Shown here piece after piece: positions 1-14,462 of a DNA stretch of 64,000 nt. Under the pieces are notes generated by a model, which saw only the letters and a program-made list of their open reading frames with translations, had not been told where the DNA came from and made no database searches. The translations under genes were made by a program, and so were the position numbers. The stretch lies in NCBI GenBank assembly GCA_018806985.1, contig JADANN010000374.1, positions 930,001 through 994,000 on the forward strand. The letters are read 5' to 3'. Origin of the DNA: Angiostrongylus vasorum (lineage: Eukaryota; Nematoda; Chromadorea; Rhabditida; Metastrongylidae). Position 1 is the first letter of the stretch. Each line of letters opens with the position of its first letter.

Positions 1-1675
1 CCAACAACCTGGCTGCCATGACGGCCCATCATGACGAATATTGCAGAATCCAGCACATTCCTCATTGGTCTTTTTTTCTACGAGATCGTCATATTTCTTC
101 CAGTATGGCGACCTATGCTAATGGAACAGTTGCAAAATGCTGCTGATCTGCGTTACTTACAGACACGTCCGTTCAACAGCTAGTGCACATCAAGGACGTT
201 TATGTTGCCTTGTTGTTCACTCAAGTCTTTTTTCTCGTCGAGCTATCGCCTACTCTTCTCTTTAGATAACTACCCACTTTTTATTTTCGAGGTATGGTCT
301 TTTGAATATATAGGACGAAGGAACTTTTCGGAGGTCTGAACTCACCAAATCACTTTGTACCATATGTACTGCTTGTGTTTCAAAAGGCGTCCTTTTTAGG
401 TTGTTTTTTGAGTGCTACGTCAAATTTTTTTACAAGACCTATGTTCACACACGTATTACCAGTACAATATAGAACTAGAAGAACCGTTGGGTCAAAAAAG
501 ATGACCGCCAAACTTTGGACATCAGTTGATCGATAGATTTTCTAAAACGGGCCATGCTGCACTCCTTTTCGCGCAACTCCATCTTGACATTCTCCATGTT
601 TATCAAACGATTTCGATGCTCTTAAGATGTGGTTTCTCCAACCAGAAAAGTACGGATTTTTCTAGTTTCGTACCATGTGGCTTTTGTAAACTGAGTCTTC
701 TTCCGATTTATGCGTCCGGGTATCCTTTTTTCCAGTTTCATTGAGCTCGTTGAATATCGTCTAAGCTTCGGTGGCACTCCTCCGAATGTATTATGTGAAA
801 AAAGTTCAATCCATGTGAAAAGGACGAAGGCTCACCACATTGCTATTAGGTTTTTGCTAAGCGTTGGTGACCCCTAGCATTCATGTAGTCCTATGGATAG
901 GAATTTCGCCTGGAAGAATCAAAGAAATGAACCTCTGCTACATATCGTAAGTGGACCTACAATGAATCAGTTAACGATGAGGTAAAGATTGAGAATTCCC
1001 GTATGTATTAAGTATTCGTAAAAGCTCTTCTCTACAGTAATCTTCACCTAACGTAGGAAAAGAAAAAGACAAAATTTGAAATGATGGTCCAAATAGTACA
1101 TCGAAATCCGATTGCCGTTTTCATATAGGCAATAATACTAGTGGAATGTTGTTGGACGATCACTTTTGGCACTGGATCTATAATTCGGGCCAGCTACGCG
1201 TATCATTGGAATGGCTACATTCATGTTCTGATCCCAATCTTTGGGGTGGGTAACATTTTACTTTTCTGGAGAATTACTCAAATTTCCTAACATCGCTTTG
1301 CAGTTTACTGCAACGGTAGCAATTATTCTTTCATGCATTTTGCAACAAAAAGTGGGCAAAGAATCCGCTTCGGCTTCCACCATAATCTGGGTGTGTCATT
1401 AATGAAGAAATTCAAGCATGAAGAAAGCAGACTAACATGTGATTTTAGGTGGCTTTGGTGACCGTGGCTTTTCACTGCTAATTCGCTCCATATTCGTTTT
1501 CCGCAGCTTAACAGGTAATCAACCGCCATAATCTCAAGAATTGATTTTCATCTAACCTCGGAATAATATTGAAGATCTTTCCTGGATTATTAAAATAACA
1601 TAGGGTTCCCATGATCGACTTTCTGTTAACCTCTGTACTGGATTATAAATTCGTCGTTTTCTTCCTCAGCAATCG
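1..1675. other. No recognisable feature
   Basis: AT-rich single-copy-looking sequence. Short frames only, with no family match or repeat recognised. Confidence 0.6.
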
Positions 1676-1960
1676 CGAGGTTGTTAAGCAGCATACGTTT
1701 ACTTCCATACAATAACACACATACAACACAACCGTAGCTGACGTTTCGGCAGAATCGCATTCTTCAGAGCCTGGAAGGGCATAGTAACACAAGTTTATTA
1801 TGAAAAAAGTTTGTTCGGCTAAGGTTTTCTTGTGATACTCGACTCCGACCGTTGTGGGTTTAACGAAGCCTAAAGCTCCGAAATCTTAGACGAGTAGAAC
1901 AAACTCTTGTTGGTTTAATAGTCTAGAAAAAAGTTAGTAGTTACTCAGAGCTTTTAGCCT
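1676..1960 (-). mobile_element. Penelope-like terminal repeat fragment
   Basis: It shares the CACAACCGTAGCTGACG and CATTCTTCAGAGCCTGG blocks with the copy at 26985 and the flank GTTCGGCTAAGG. The hammerhead-like core is at 1737-1774. Confidence 0.7.
1737..1774 (-). ncRNA. Hammerhead-like motif, degenerate stem II
   Basis: The minus strand has GGCTCTGAAGA, GAAACGTCAGC and a GUC cleavage triplet, but the stem II region (ATGCGATTCTGCC) pairs poorly. Confidence 0.55.
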
Positions 1961-2000
1961 TATATATATCACATGTATTACATAACACTGTATATATAAA

Positions 2001-2288
2001 GGATAAAGGATAAAGCTCTAGGCGTTGATCAATCACTGAGGGATGCGTCATGCATTCGACTTCATTAAGCATCGTTGGAGTGATTGAATGCATATCTGGC
2101 CTTTACAATGACTGGCGATGGCCTACCAATGTATCGAGCCAGTGCTCCTATCCTCCCAGACAAGTCTGGTACCAATTTGCCGACCTCGGAGGGATGCTAG
2201 GCTTGTGGAGGCACGAGCGCGGGGATTGATCCCATGTGTGTGTGTGTTGCAGGGCGCCTCCGACCACTAGGCCACACGCGCCCATTAC
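2001..2288 (-). mobile_element. SINE-A, near full length, abutting a (TA)n tract
   Basis: Read on the minus strand it runs from a tRNA-like head (GGCGCGTGTGGC...) through the family body to a 3' tail of tandem TATCCTT units, seen on plus as GGATAAAGGATAAAGCTCT. The head end is separated by about 13 bases from a pure (TA)n tract. Confidence 0.85.
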
Positions 2289-2297
2289 ACGATATGT

Positions 2298-3735
<1,438 letters not shown>

Positions 3736-3835
3736 AATATGCATCCTTTCATTGATGAGCAAACACGAGCGTGATGAAGAGGTCTATTCAGCTAATGTTT
3801 CGACGTCTTCATCTTCTTCAGAACGGAAAATCCGT
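3736..3835 (-). mobile_element. Penelope-like terminal repeat fragment with diverged hammerhead
   Basis: The block TGATGAGCAAACACGAG followed by GCTAATGTTTCGACGTC and TTCTTCAGAAC is collinear with the copy at 26985. The core on minus keeps CTGAAGA, stem II (GATG/CGTC) and GAAA; the cleavage region is changed to ATTA. It lies inside a 138-codon frame, which is therefore not taken as a gene. Confidence 0.6.
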
Positions 3836-4300
3836 GTCGATAGTCTACAGCCGTTCGTCCTCTCGTTGTGGTGTCTTCGCTTTCGCATCGAGTCCAATCT
3901 TCTTCAGTGGGGCAACGCCAGAATGAGGCAACCTCACCCGGCAGCGCTCTTTTGTGCTAGACGGTTGTTCTTGATAACGACTATCCGTTGATAACATTTT
4001 GTTTTTTCAATGTAAAATCCATTCCACAGCAGTCGATATTGGATAAGCTTGCACATAGCGAATCAATTTTTTCAAACATCGGCTTTCCTTTAACCTGAAT
4101 AATCATGTCGAGGGTAAAGGAATGTCGGTTTTTGAAGTAACAATATTATCCGATCCTATCCTTTCAGCACCAATATATACCAGTTTGATACAGGTTGACC
4201 TCGACTTAGATTGATGGATAAACTGAGGCAGTCTATTAGTGATCGACGATTCCGCGTATCAGTTACCAGTTTGAGAATGTCTGTTTTCATCCAGCAGATA

Positions 4301-4714
4301 TTACGTAAGCGTCATCATCAATGATTCTGACAGTCTCCGAAGTGTTTTTATTGGCACATGGCATAGTTCTGTGCGTGTAGTTCTGCTGCCAACTTGGTGC
4401 AGTACCTGTGCTTCTTCGCTGTTGTCGTAGTACGGCCTTGAATGTAAAAGGTACGAGATGACCGTCGATGTAGCTGTGTTTGGCAGGCCTCTATATTGTC
4501 TCAGCTGAACATTTCGATATGTCTTGTACAGTCTCTCTTCTCCATTATAGCGCACGTTGTTGGCTACAGGAAGGTGAGCAAATTGTTCTTCACGTTTGTC
4601 TCTTGGCAGAACCTTGCTCCTAGTGGGATTGAATCGAAATGCAGGATTGGCACTACCGTAGATCCTCAAACCAATATATCGGCTCCCATATGGAAGCGCA
4701 GTGTAATCTATCAA
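4301..4714 (-). CDS. Unrecognised open frame, possible terminal exon
   Basis: About 137 codons ending in TAA, rich in Arg, Tyr, Asn and Pro (for example PYGSRYIGLRIYGSANPAF, RKYPNN-like stretches absent). Codon use looks more coding-like than its surroundings, and it has no simple repeats. There is no in-frame ATG at its start, so if real it would be a 3' exon starting at an AG near 4,712. The acceptor is poor in pyrimidines. I do not recognise the family. Confidence 0.3.
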   Translation of the reverse strand: MIDYTALPYGSRYIGLRIYGSANPAFRFNPTRSKVLPRDKREEQFAHLPVANNVRYNGEERLYKTYRNVQLRQYRGLPNTATSTVISYLLHSRPYYDNSEEAQVLHQVGSRTTRTELCHVPIKTLRRLSESLMMTLT

Positions 4715-6059
4715 GAGTGGTTAGTTCTCACGAGAAATTTCTTTTCGACTCTTTATAAAAAATGCGAGAGAAATCCACCAGTTTTGTGCATTCAAGCATA
4801 AGACGCCGACAACTTGACCGCTTGTCACCGGAGTTAGGGTAGTCTGAGAGAACTACATTGCTTGCCATTCATAGTTGATCTCATCTACAGTATCTTCATT
4901 TCAAATTCATTCTCTACGAATCCATTATGGATAAGACTGCGGTATATTCTCGATGAGCAGCTGAAGATTGAATCCAAGTTCACCACTGGTTATATGGCCC
5001 AAATATTGAAAAGTGCACCTTCTTATAAGTTAAACTTGAGCAGGTCAGAGAACAGTTACCCAAGGTAACGGTCCTTCCAACTCTTCGATCCTACAAAAAA
5101 TCGGACATTATCTACTCAAGAGTATAGTAATGACATAATGCAAAAACGACCTCAGCCACATTAAGGCTCTCGGCGTTGATCAATCCCTGAGTGATGCGTA
5201 AAAAGTTGTTGTAGTCCGATGCAGCTCTTCCCCAATTTTTCAGCTTAAACAACTACTCACCAATCACAACACCCTCCAATTATAACGAGAAAGCCGTTAT
5301 CAGCTGTTCTGCTCGTTGTGGGAATGACTGGGCAAACAGTGTATCATAAATCTAGTACTTCACTGCCATTATTAACGGCCATTAACGGCCAGATTCGCTC
5401 TGCGTTTTTCGAAATCGGTTTCACTGCCATTTAAACGTGCGCAGTGATTTATGAAGTCATAAGATGAACGTGATTAACGTTTCAAGCCTAAAAGGCAGCT
5501 CAGAAGTAGTACAAGGTTCGGTTAGCTTGAGGGTGGAAGTGAAGTTCGAAACGACTGCATAGTGAGCGAAGGCTTTTCTTCGCTCTGCATTATAGGTTCC
5601 CATAGTCCCACCGTTTTGTCATTTTCAGGAAACAGATTGATGGAGAGATTCAGCGGCAATTTTCCCTACGTTCTCCTTTTGGATACTGCTTACCGACATG
5701 TTGTGTGCAGTCACAATTCTTGTTGGCAGCTTGGCCGCTCTTTTTGGATGGAGGATATACAAAAATATGCAGGGATTTTGAAACAAAAATAAACGATCAA
5801 ATGCTGCTTACTTGGCCGTTTCATGACTTCATCTGTATTCACGAAACGTAAAACCTTGGCAAATGATAAGACGAAAAAAAAAGCAGAAACGGTTACCAAG
5901 CTGTTGTTCAAAATATGTGGCATGTTTTTTGGAGATAACTTGTAGTTTGCCTTGTGAACCCTTGATAGCTCAAAACAATATAGAAGTTTTACTGTTTTTT
6001 TTCATTTGCTGCCTACTACAGTTTTTCACGGCAGGGTATTGTGCGAAAGCACAACCACA
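4715..6059. other. No gene recognised; one SINE-A fragment
   Basis: Apart from the SINE-A end at 5163-5200 and a tiny duplication ATTAACGGCC at about 5,374-5,393, nothing is supported. Confidence 0.55.
5163..5200 (-). mobile_element. SINE-A 3' end fragment
   Basis: About 38 bases (CTCTCGGCGTTGATCAATCC and on to TGATGCG) match the family's 3' end. The copy is truncated immediately afterwards, as in 5'-truncated retroposition. Confidence 0.75.
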
Positions 6060-6245
6060 ACGATGCTGAGATCCCCCCGTTGACGGGTGGTCGCTGATGG
6101 TGTTGATCGATGGAAAACTAGCTGAGACAGAGGCGAAATGAAGGAACCGCATGGTGTGATTGTGAACACGTTAGGCCCCGGCAAGGGTAATAGCGCGTTC
6201 GTTCCCCACCACAGACACCTGCTAATATGGAAGTTTTTCGATCGG
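6060..6245 (+). mobile_element. SINE-B, 3' truncated or rearranged
   Basis: A shared leader (GAAAACTAGCTGAGACAGAGG) runs into GCATGGTGTGATTGTGAACA and a B-box-like GCGTTCGTTCCCC. The usual 'AGTTTTGCAAATATCTCAGC' 3' half is missing. Confidence 0.75.
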
Positions 6246-8744
6246 TTTGCGCAGGGTCCACTTCGAATCATCTAGCTCGATGAAATCGGGGCTCAGGTCA
6301 CTTTAAAAGCTTTAAATTTTTTTGACTCGAAACTTCTTTTGCCGTTTTTTGAGAGCGAGTGAGAAGACAAGCAAAAAATTAAGCATTAAAAAGTGGTTAT
6401 TGTAACGAACGACACAATACAATGATGATTAGTGCCGAGCCACTCTTTGCCCATCACAGCATAGAATACTCAGGAAATGTTGGAGATCAAATTTGTACTG
6501 AAAAAGGGCTTAATCGTACCGTGACGGCTTTTCACTACAATTTCCGCCATTGGAAGAAATCATGCAATACGTGATATAAGATAATCTTCTGTAGTGCACC
6601 AAGAATTCTTATATGAGCACTAAACCCTTTGGTAGTCCTTTGCATAAAAATGTGAACGAGACTTCATACTGAAAACATTTGTAAGTGGACCATCTGAGCA
6701 CGCACCAGATCCTCTTGATGAGCTGTAGATAGTAACTGTAAAGATGTTATGGCGATGATAGTGATGAACAGTAGTGCCAAAAAATGCAGAGGAAGTAAAA
6801 CAAAAATAGCAAAAAATGGTTTACATCTGGAATCAGTAAAAAATAGAAATATCTCCTATAGGCGACGCGAAGACCAACACTTCAAAAGTCATTTTGAAAA
6901 TGACTGAAAAGGCAAAATAATATTAATGGTGTATTACATCCAGAAGCTATAAAGGACCATGAAAGTGTTATTAATTAATGGGTCACTAACACTAAAAAAT
7001 GGAACCACGAATTTCTTGTGGCCCCTTGATTTTGCAATTCTACAAACTAACTAGGACGGCTTGGGTAGTCTTCAGCACTTGGGATTTTTAACAAAAACTA
7101 GGAATGCTAACCGATAAGGTCTTATTTTTATTGAGCTAGCGCATTCAATAAAGCGAAAGTGTTGACGTGACGTGCTTTTGTTAAAACTTTAAGAAATGAG
7201 GAATACTTGAATAAGAAATGCATGTCGAGAACGGCTCTGATAGCATGTCGCCTCTAAACTACCGACTTACTGTAAGAAACTCCTCTAATATCCCAATTCA
7301 ATCTATGTAAAGCTCTATGAGAGAAAATTTATGCTCACAATCTGATTCCCATCGCCTGTTTCTGCAATATAACGAATATCTACTGTCACGACAAAGCAGA
7401 TTATGCAGTAGTGCCTGGAAATACACCAACACACATTTGTATGACAACGAATACACTTCAACCTTTCTTATGAGAAAGACATCTGTCTTTGAAAACCGTC
7501 GATTGGACTCCGCTGATATCCTGCATAAACGGTCGAACGGTTTAGATTTGCATAAAAGGTTGTGTTTGTGGATCGTGCAGTGAAACGGGGAAGGGTTGAA
7601 GAATGCTTGTATCGTGGGAAGGTAACTAGTGGCGAATAAAGCATGAATCTAATCCAATGCCGAGGTTAATAGAAAGTCGATTCTGGGAACTATTAAGGCA
7701 AGAGTGGTATTCAAGCCCACTCAGAAGGTGACAGAGTTTCGTTTCGACGTATTAAAACTCGCTTTATGATACATTACTCTGGGTGAGATTTCTTTCGTAT
7801 GAAGGAGCAGAATCCGAATTAAGACCGTAGTGCGGAGTAGAAACAGATCATCAGGAAGCTCGCAGATCGGTAAGCTTATGAGATAGCACACTTTTTTCGA
7901 ATTACTCTTGGCCTTCTCAATTATATAACAAATTAAGAACATAATGCTAAGTGCCTAATGGACTTCATATCTCATGAATGAGTAAAGCCGAACGGGCACC
8001 GCGTGCGAGGAGCAACGGGGCATTAAAGATTGCGGGTAAGGACCAATAGAACCACTGGTTACATAATCAGGACTGTGACGAGTGATGCGTGGCACGTCAC
8101 GTCAAGATCGTGAATGAGTAGTTCAATATTATCCTTAGTAATCAACCAAGGAGGCATTTTTGAGTTTCAGACTGTGCTCGCACAAAAATTTAGCACAGAT
8201 CGTTATTTGAAGCCAATTGGAACTAGTAGAAAATTGAAATCGCAAATCAGCAAACTCTACGGCGAGTGTTGGCTTCATCTGCATCCGGTCGACAATGTTC
8301 GGGTGCTTTGCATATATCAAATAGTGACCAATGACTGTTGGTGGGTCCTCGCCGGACTGCACTGATCTGAAAAGTATTCAATGCGTTCGTCACTTGAGTT
8401 ACGACTTACCCAGAAGCACGAACATTTTTTTTCAACTTTAGGTCATACGCAATTCTTTTATAGAAAATGCTTCGGTTGAAGTTCACCTTAAACTATCTAT
8501 GGTAGCGTTGAATGAGATTACAACTTCGAGTTATCATTGAAACCTGACGAAGGTTAATAAGGCCGTAGAATATTAATGAGCAAGAATTGAAAGAAATATC
8601 TCCTCCTATTCGTAGCTCGTATTTTTTAACACTTCATAACCCAATAAATGGAGAAATGTGTTAGAACGATGCTTGGATTCTGCAGTCTCATTGAGTGGTG
8701 CTGTGATGAAGATACCTACTTAGTTCTCTGGTTACTTGGATGAC
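6246..8744. other. No recognisable gene
   Basis: Unassigned sequence. The stretch 7,650-7,695 (GAGGTTAATAGAAAGTCG) resembles sequence beside the Penelope-like fragment at 10,670-10,900. Confidence 0.5.
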
Positions 8745-9985
8745 TCTGTTTCATTGGTAGTGCAGGCCCCAGCACAAATTCTATCCCCCTTCTGTAGCGC
8801 ACTGGCGTCGTCCATGGCTGTAATCTGCTTCCAAAGTGATGACCTCCTCGAGGACCCTTTCCATATTACTGAAATCGTTGCCACGTGCGAGTGCAGATGG
8901 TAGACGTTCTCCAGTAACACGTTCCCACTTCGCTTGGGTGGTCTTCCAAGAGGACGCCAGCATTCTATTGGAGTCTACTTCACTGAGCTATTTTCTTCCA
9001 TCTGGAATCTTTTTTCTTCTTATATGACTGGCCCATCTGTGTTTCGCTGAAGATGTATATTTTCCTGCATCTAGAAGACCAGAGAGGTTTTGAATTTCTG
9101 AGCTATGCATTCCAGCTTGACGTTATGAGCGCCGCTTAAATTTCAGAAGACATCGTTGAAGCGATTGGTGGATGGAGAGTAGCGTATTCGACGTTGCTGA
9201 AGTATCAGCCACTTCTCTGCAGCCCTAACAGAGCGCTGAGAGGACTGTTGTGTTGAATAGGTACGCGACGAGTCTCGGTTCTACTAGTTCGTCACTGGCC
9301 TCTCTACGGAGCTTAAATTCGGTTTCTGCTGCTGCTGTCCTTCTCTGCTCTAATTCTTTCTCTCTATCTTTATCCATATTCAATGGACGTCCAAGGACAC
9401 GAGTCAGGTGGTATTTGTAATCAGAGAACCATCCAACTTGATTTGTTCACCTGCGCGCCACAGGTTGCTCATGAACTGGCTCTTCCTCCTATTAATGAGC
9501 AGTTCAATCTTTTTCCCCGTTGAGTCCATTGAGCATCGTCTCTGTTTAGCTGATACTTCTTGAAAAGGTGATGAGGACGTCGGCAAAATAAAGGATAGGA
9601 ATTTTCCGTCAATACGTACGTCCTCATTGTCCCAGTCGAGACATATCCACTGTACTACGGCGGTAAATGGCATTGGCAATATGGTTTCGCCTTACGGAAC
9701 CCGTTTACTGAGAGGCCAATGAAAAAGCTGTATATTTGTTTCGCAGTTCCGATAACAGTCAGCCAGTGCTCGTAGGTAGGACGAGTCCACTCCTTGGTCG
9801 ACCAGTGCTGATAGGGATTGCATTCGTTTAGACTCCGTCAAACATTTTTCTCGTAGTCGATAAAGGTAAGGACAACCGGCAGATGGTAATTCCGACAGAC
9901 TTCTATGGTCTGTTACGGAAGTGGCCTATGTAGCAGAATTCCTGTCGGAACACTGCTTGCCTGACTTGTTATACCTCCTACAAAG
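8745..9985 (-). mobile_element. RTE-type LINE remnant: reverse transcriptase to C-terminus
   Basis: On minus, in order: QAVFRQEFCYIGHF (usual 'QAGFR..FSC..HI'), VVLTFIDYEKC, LVDQGVDSSYLRALADCY, DWDNEDVRIDGKFLSF, STGKKIELLINRRKSQF, a stretch matching 'LFNTTVLSALC', AKHRWASHIRR and HPSEVGTCYW/RPPKRW-like C-terminal blocks. The order and content match the RTE clade familiar from hookworm genomes. Frames shift repeatedly, and FADD is lost (FILPTSS at that place). The endonuclease half is absent, as in 5' truncation. Confidence 0.85.
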
Positions 9986-10669
9986 CCTCATGTATACACA
10001 AAGAATAACATTCGTGAAAAGCACGAAGAATGCATTCAATACGCATATCAGGCGACACTTACGAAGATCCCTTGGGTATGTGGATTGCAAGAAGGACACG
10101 TAATTTGTGGCCTCTAGCACTAAGGAAATCGATGGTGACATTTCGAGTCCTGGAACTGTGCATATCTTCATGCTTTCTATCTCAACTCGAGCTTTAGTGA
10201 GAAGAATTCCCAGCTTTTCTCCAGCGGCAATTTCGCGGTTCAATGCGGAAATTGCGCAAGGGTAAAGAGTGATATAGAACCTTTCCGTTATCAGTCCCAT
10301 ATCATGGCATTTTTGTTATGACTTAAATAACTTTTTTCTGCACATATCGATGTAAACCCGCTTGCAAAAAATTTTTTTCCAGCTGGTATCTTCTTTTCAG
10401 CAATGTTGCAGTTTCTACCATTTTCGAGCAACTCCTTAGTGGTAATAGAGGTGCGGTCTGAAGTTCTTGTTTGAGGAAATGAGGCGAGCTTGGCACAAGT
10501 TCTAAGCTCTTCGACAAGTGGCATGTATCGGCTATTCCTTTACCTGCCAGCTACGTGTTGCCTTTGCTTTCGTGTTAATAATGTAGTAGATCCATACTAG
10601 AACCGCTCCTCATCGTCAGATATGCCTGACGAACGGTGCCACGGCTGCTTGTTCAATAGTCCACTGTTT
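9986..10669. other. Unassigned, between LINE and Penelope-like remnants
   Basis: A 124-codon minus frame (9926-10300) shares its right part with the LINE end. The rest has no recognisable relative. Confidence 0.5.
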
Positions 10670-10900
10670 TCTGGATGAGCAGACACGAGGTTGTTATTAT
10701 ACCATTTAATTATTCACGATAGCAGAGTTTTAGTATTCTTCAGAGCTTGCAAAAGCTACGTTGACTGCAATCTAGTCAGCCAAATGCTTCAGTAATCTCA
10801 AGAGAATAACCAGGCATCTAGATTCCAGTCACACCATTGATCGACACTGAGGTTAGTAGAAAGCCGGTCTTGGGAATAATTGTTGCTCGTTCAAGTTGTT
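10670..10900 (-). mobile_element. Penelope-like terminal repeat fragment, ribozyme core lost
   Basis: GATGAGCAGACACGAGGTTG, CTTCAGAGCTTG, GACTGCAATCTAGTCAGCC and GGTTAGTAGAAAGCCGG recur in other copies (the last near 7,655). CTGAAGA survives on minus but GAAA and the cleavage site do not. Confidence 0.6.
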
Positions 10901-12654
10901 CGCTAACAAAGTGCCATACAATGTAGCCAATAAATTCCTCATTACGTCATAGAAAGCATCCTGACTACGCATTTGAATTTATTGCCATTCAAATTACCCA
11001 GGCGCATGTTTTTCCTCTCAGTGAAAGCCCGATATAGTGGGTTTTCTATAGTGGAACAGGTTCAAGCAAGTTTTTAAGCGGCTAATGTACGTCATGTACG
11101 TTCGTGCCGATTATACTCCCACCGAAAATCCCGTGAACCATCCAGTCTTTGTGTTCCTTCGAAGGTCAGTTGTCTCAGGCTACCTGGTGACGTTCATGAA
11201 ACGATCGTAAAATTTGCTAGAGTATACAACCACTGTTTTGCCCGTTGCACTGTCAGAGCACAACGGCACCGGCCTGGTTATGATAAATTATCGTATGGCA
11301 CTGAGATTGCTACCCATTCTGTTCAACTGCAGCGCTTCGATCATTTCATAGCAGCACGGTATAACATGGTTTCGTTAGTTCTTTGACAGTTGTTTGGTTA
11401 TGGAACGCTACAGTTTTGGGCATCATCTTCTCTGCTCGGTGCTCCACACCTCATTTTTTTAACCAGTTGTTCACAGTCTAACCGGATATGTTCACACGTA
11501 GCCGAAAACTAAATAAGTTATTTGAATTTTCTACTACAAAAGCTTGCTCTTCTCAATTCGTGACAAACCCGATGCTTCAAAAACAGTCTGTGATTTTTTC
11601 GTTAAGTCGAGTATTTAGGAAATTGAGAACCACGGACCTTACAGAAGAAAATGGTACTAGAATCTACTTGAGCTCACATGTTTGCTAGCAACTTGCAAGA
11701 TTATTTATTTATTTCATCGGTGCTAAATATTATGCGTTTGGGACCTAGGATATAATTCCATCAGATAGACTAATATCATCAAGCAAAAGGCTAATAGAAC
11801 GGAATCTCGGCTGAGAGATTTTAGGAGCTGGGTTCTGTATTTACTTTATCGATGAGTTATAGACAATTATAGAAGAACTTCTACTGTCACTAATGGGTTA
11901 AATAGCTTAATACTTCACTAATGGTTATCTCAGTATGGCAGGATGACGCGAAGCAGCAATAGGACACACAGCTTGATTTGATTCCAGTTGAGACCAGTAA
12001 CGAAGAGTCCAGGATGGAACAAGTAAACACTGATTTTACCCCAGTAAGATTTTTTAGCAAATATTGCCTTAATTCTAGTGAAATACAGAGAAAGTAAGCT
12101 GTCGGTGTAATTTGATAATTCAAAACACAGTTCTATAATATTATGAACGAAGTTAATAATGTTGTTTTGCAGTAAAGTTCCTTACACCGTATTCTTCCTT
12201 CACCATGGCAAGACCTATTCATGTCAATATCAGGCATAAAGTTTAAACTAAGTACTTTCGTATGCATTTTTTATAGGTCATTTCTCAATCAACGAGGAAT
12301 TCTAAGCGAAACCAACCTTTTCTCAGAAGCGACATGCCTCACCCAAATTGCAGTATTTAAGTCATATGCGACGACTTCTTGCCATGCTTACTGTGAAACT
12401 TTTGGACGTCACAGCGGCCACTGTGTCCCATAGATGGATAATAACCCTGCTCCTCTTACTATGACTTCCTTTCCATAGCTCAGTATTTCTCTGTGTTTTT
12501 TAAAACACGTTCTGTGTCCCTCTTATCCTACGGGTTCTTCGTTTTCTTCTATATAACCCTCCCTGTCTTTGATTCGTGTACAACTCTTGTGGGTGATGGG
12601 AAAAAAAAACTTTCGCTATGCGTTCATACCAGTGTCAGCAAATAATGAAGTTGT
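10901..12654. other. No recognisable feature
   Basis: Only short frames and AT-rich sequence seen. Confidence 0.55.
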
Positions 12655-12880
12655 TTATTTTAACTTATTATTTACTGCCTATTCTTTTTTAACGGCAGTG
12701 TATGTATTGCGAAATATAACTTTAATGATGCTGAGATATTTGCAAAACTCGGGACCGCAGGTGTCTACGGTGGGGAACGAACGCGCTATTGTCCTTTCCG
12801 GGGAGTAGCGCGCTCACCACCACACCATGCGGGTCCTTCGTTTCTCCTGTCTCTCAGCTAGTTCTATTGATCTCATTGAA
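12655..12880 (-). mobile_element. SINE-B, near full length
   Basis: On minus it reads leader, GCATGGTGTGGTGGTGAGCG, GCGTTCGTTCCCC, then TTTTGCAAATATCTCAGCAT and a tail of AAAAGAATAGGCAGTAAATA. The frame through it is not a gene. Confidence 0.85.
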
Positions 12881-13484
12881 GTTGTGTATGTTATTCAAAA
12901 AGATATTACGAAGTGTACTTTGTGGCTTCTATTTACCCATATTCCATACAGTACCTGCGACTCATCATAGCGATTTTAAATCAAGTATCAATGAGTTGCT
13001 TGTCAAAATTATGCTTCGCTTAGTGCTGTGGTACTTCATCGGTAGCTCTTGGAATTTTTCAATAACTCTTCATTCGTTCACTTCAGAAGATGGGACCTCA
13101 ACAGATTTGTCGAAGAAACCGTGTGTCTGTTTGCACACCAATTTGCTCCGAGGATGTCCTGTCAATTACTTTTCATCATATCATAACGAAACGCCTCCTG
13201 TAAGTGCTGAACTCCAATGTTCAAGTGCAACAGAGACGCCTCCGTTCCCTCTTCAAACGCAACACTCTCTATGGTGCAGACTCTCTTCATAAGTGCAGTC
13301 CATCGTCTACGAAATGAACTTTTCCATAGAAAGGTTGTTCACAAACTATTAAGCGAAAAGTCGTTAAAAGGACACCTTCTCCTAGTCGACGCCTGCCAAA
13401 ACATCTGCGTTTAATAGGATATTGCTTGATTATAATAAATATTAAACGACTCCTATAGAGGTCACATCGAGCTGAAAGTGTTAG
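12881..13484. other. No recognisable gene
   Basis: A 167-codon plus frame runs from the SINE-B at 12789 to 13292, but its composition is not coding-like and it starts inside the repeat. Confidence 0.5.
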
Positions 13485-13660
13485 AGAGAAGAGACAAAGT
13501 CAGTGAGATGAGATGGAGAGAGAATGAGAGAAAGGAAGGGGATGGAAGGGAAAGTACAGGAACGGATTACAAAGAAAGAATGACAAGGATAGAATAATGA
13601 TAAGTAACAGATAGTAGATAGGACACGGACGACGGATAGAGAAGGAGAGGGAAATTAGTA
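13485..13660. repeat. Purine-rich low-complexity tract
   Basis: The plus strand is dominated by GAGA/GGAA motifs over about 175 bases (for example GAGAGAATGAGAGAAAGG). It has the potential for triplex or other non-B structure. Confidence 0.75.
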
Positions 13661-13748
13661 AAGTTCGTGGGTAAACTCATGCCACATATAAATTGTTTGC
13701 ATAGACCCTTTTTATGATCAACTGGCGCAATCGACAAACCTCTTCTGG

Positions 13749-14000
13749 TTGGATTTGAATCAGCCAATATCGCTACGCTTCCTTATGTGTACGAATTCCT
13801 TAAACTTTCCAGCAATTATGACAGGCGTCAATCATAAGATACTCCATTCTGATTACCATCTAGTGATTGTCCCAAAGCGGAAAATTTCGCTCGTTTTAAG
13901 GTCCCGAAATTTCATTCCAAGCAAAACTACCTGGTATGGAAAACCTATTAGAAATTACGGTCGAAAACTCAAGCTTATCCTTACTCGTCGTTCCATTTAG
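13749..14000 (+). pseudogene. Possible LINE endonuclease-domain fragment
   Basis: The frame reads CTNSLNFPAIMTGVNHKILH then SDYHLVIVPKRKISLVL. This resembles the C-terminal part of RTE-type endonucleases ('...GSDHRLL.A.....'), with the SDH motif changed to VNH. Only about 30 residues align, so the assignment is weak. A purine-rich tract lies just upstream. Confidence 0.4.
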
Positions 14001-14462
14001 CCCTTAGTTTACGATGCTATCCTGCGATGTGTTGAGATCGAACTATTGCAGTATTCCACCTATAATAATATTACTTTAATAACGATAATTTAATAACTAC
14101 CTTTGATAAAGACTTGCGCTTTCATTTCTTAAGGTCTCGAAGCGAGCGGTAGACGATGATGGCTCTTCCGTTGTTCACTTTCTTCAATATCGACCTAATG
14201 TTGCAATTGCTTTTCAAATCATTTGAAAGTGGACTTTAAACTGTTTACGGCAAAATATATAAGGCTTCAGTGACTTCTCGGTTGTTGCTTAAGCAATCAC
14301 TGTCGTCCATAGGTTTCTGCAATGTTAGATTTCTCTTAATTACGTAATTCCAAATCAATGAATCAAGAATCTCAGCTTTTTCTACACTGTTTTATTAGGC
14401 TTTCTTCGTGTTTTTCGAATAACTGTGGAAAATGAGAGCCAAAAATAAAAAACACCACCCAG

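Noticed and set aside
12789..13292. 167-codon plus-strand frame
   Set aside because: It starts within a SINE-B; the remainder is hydrophobic AT-rich sequence without homology or exon signals.
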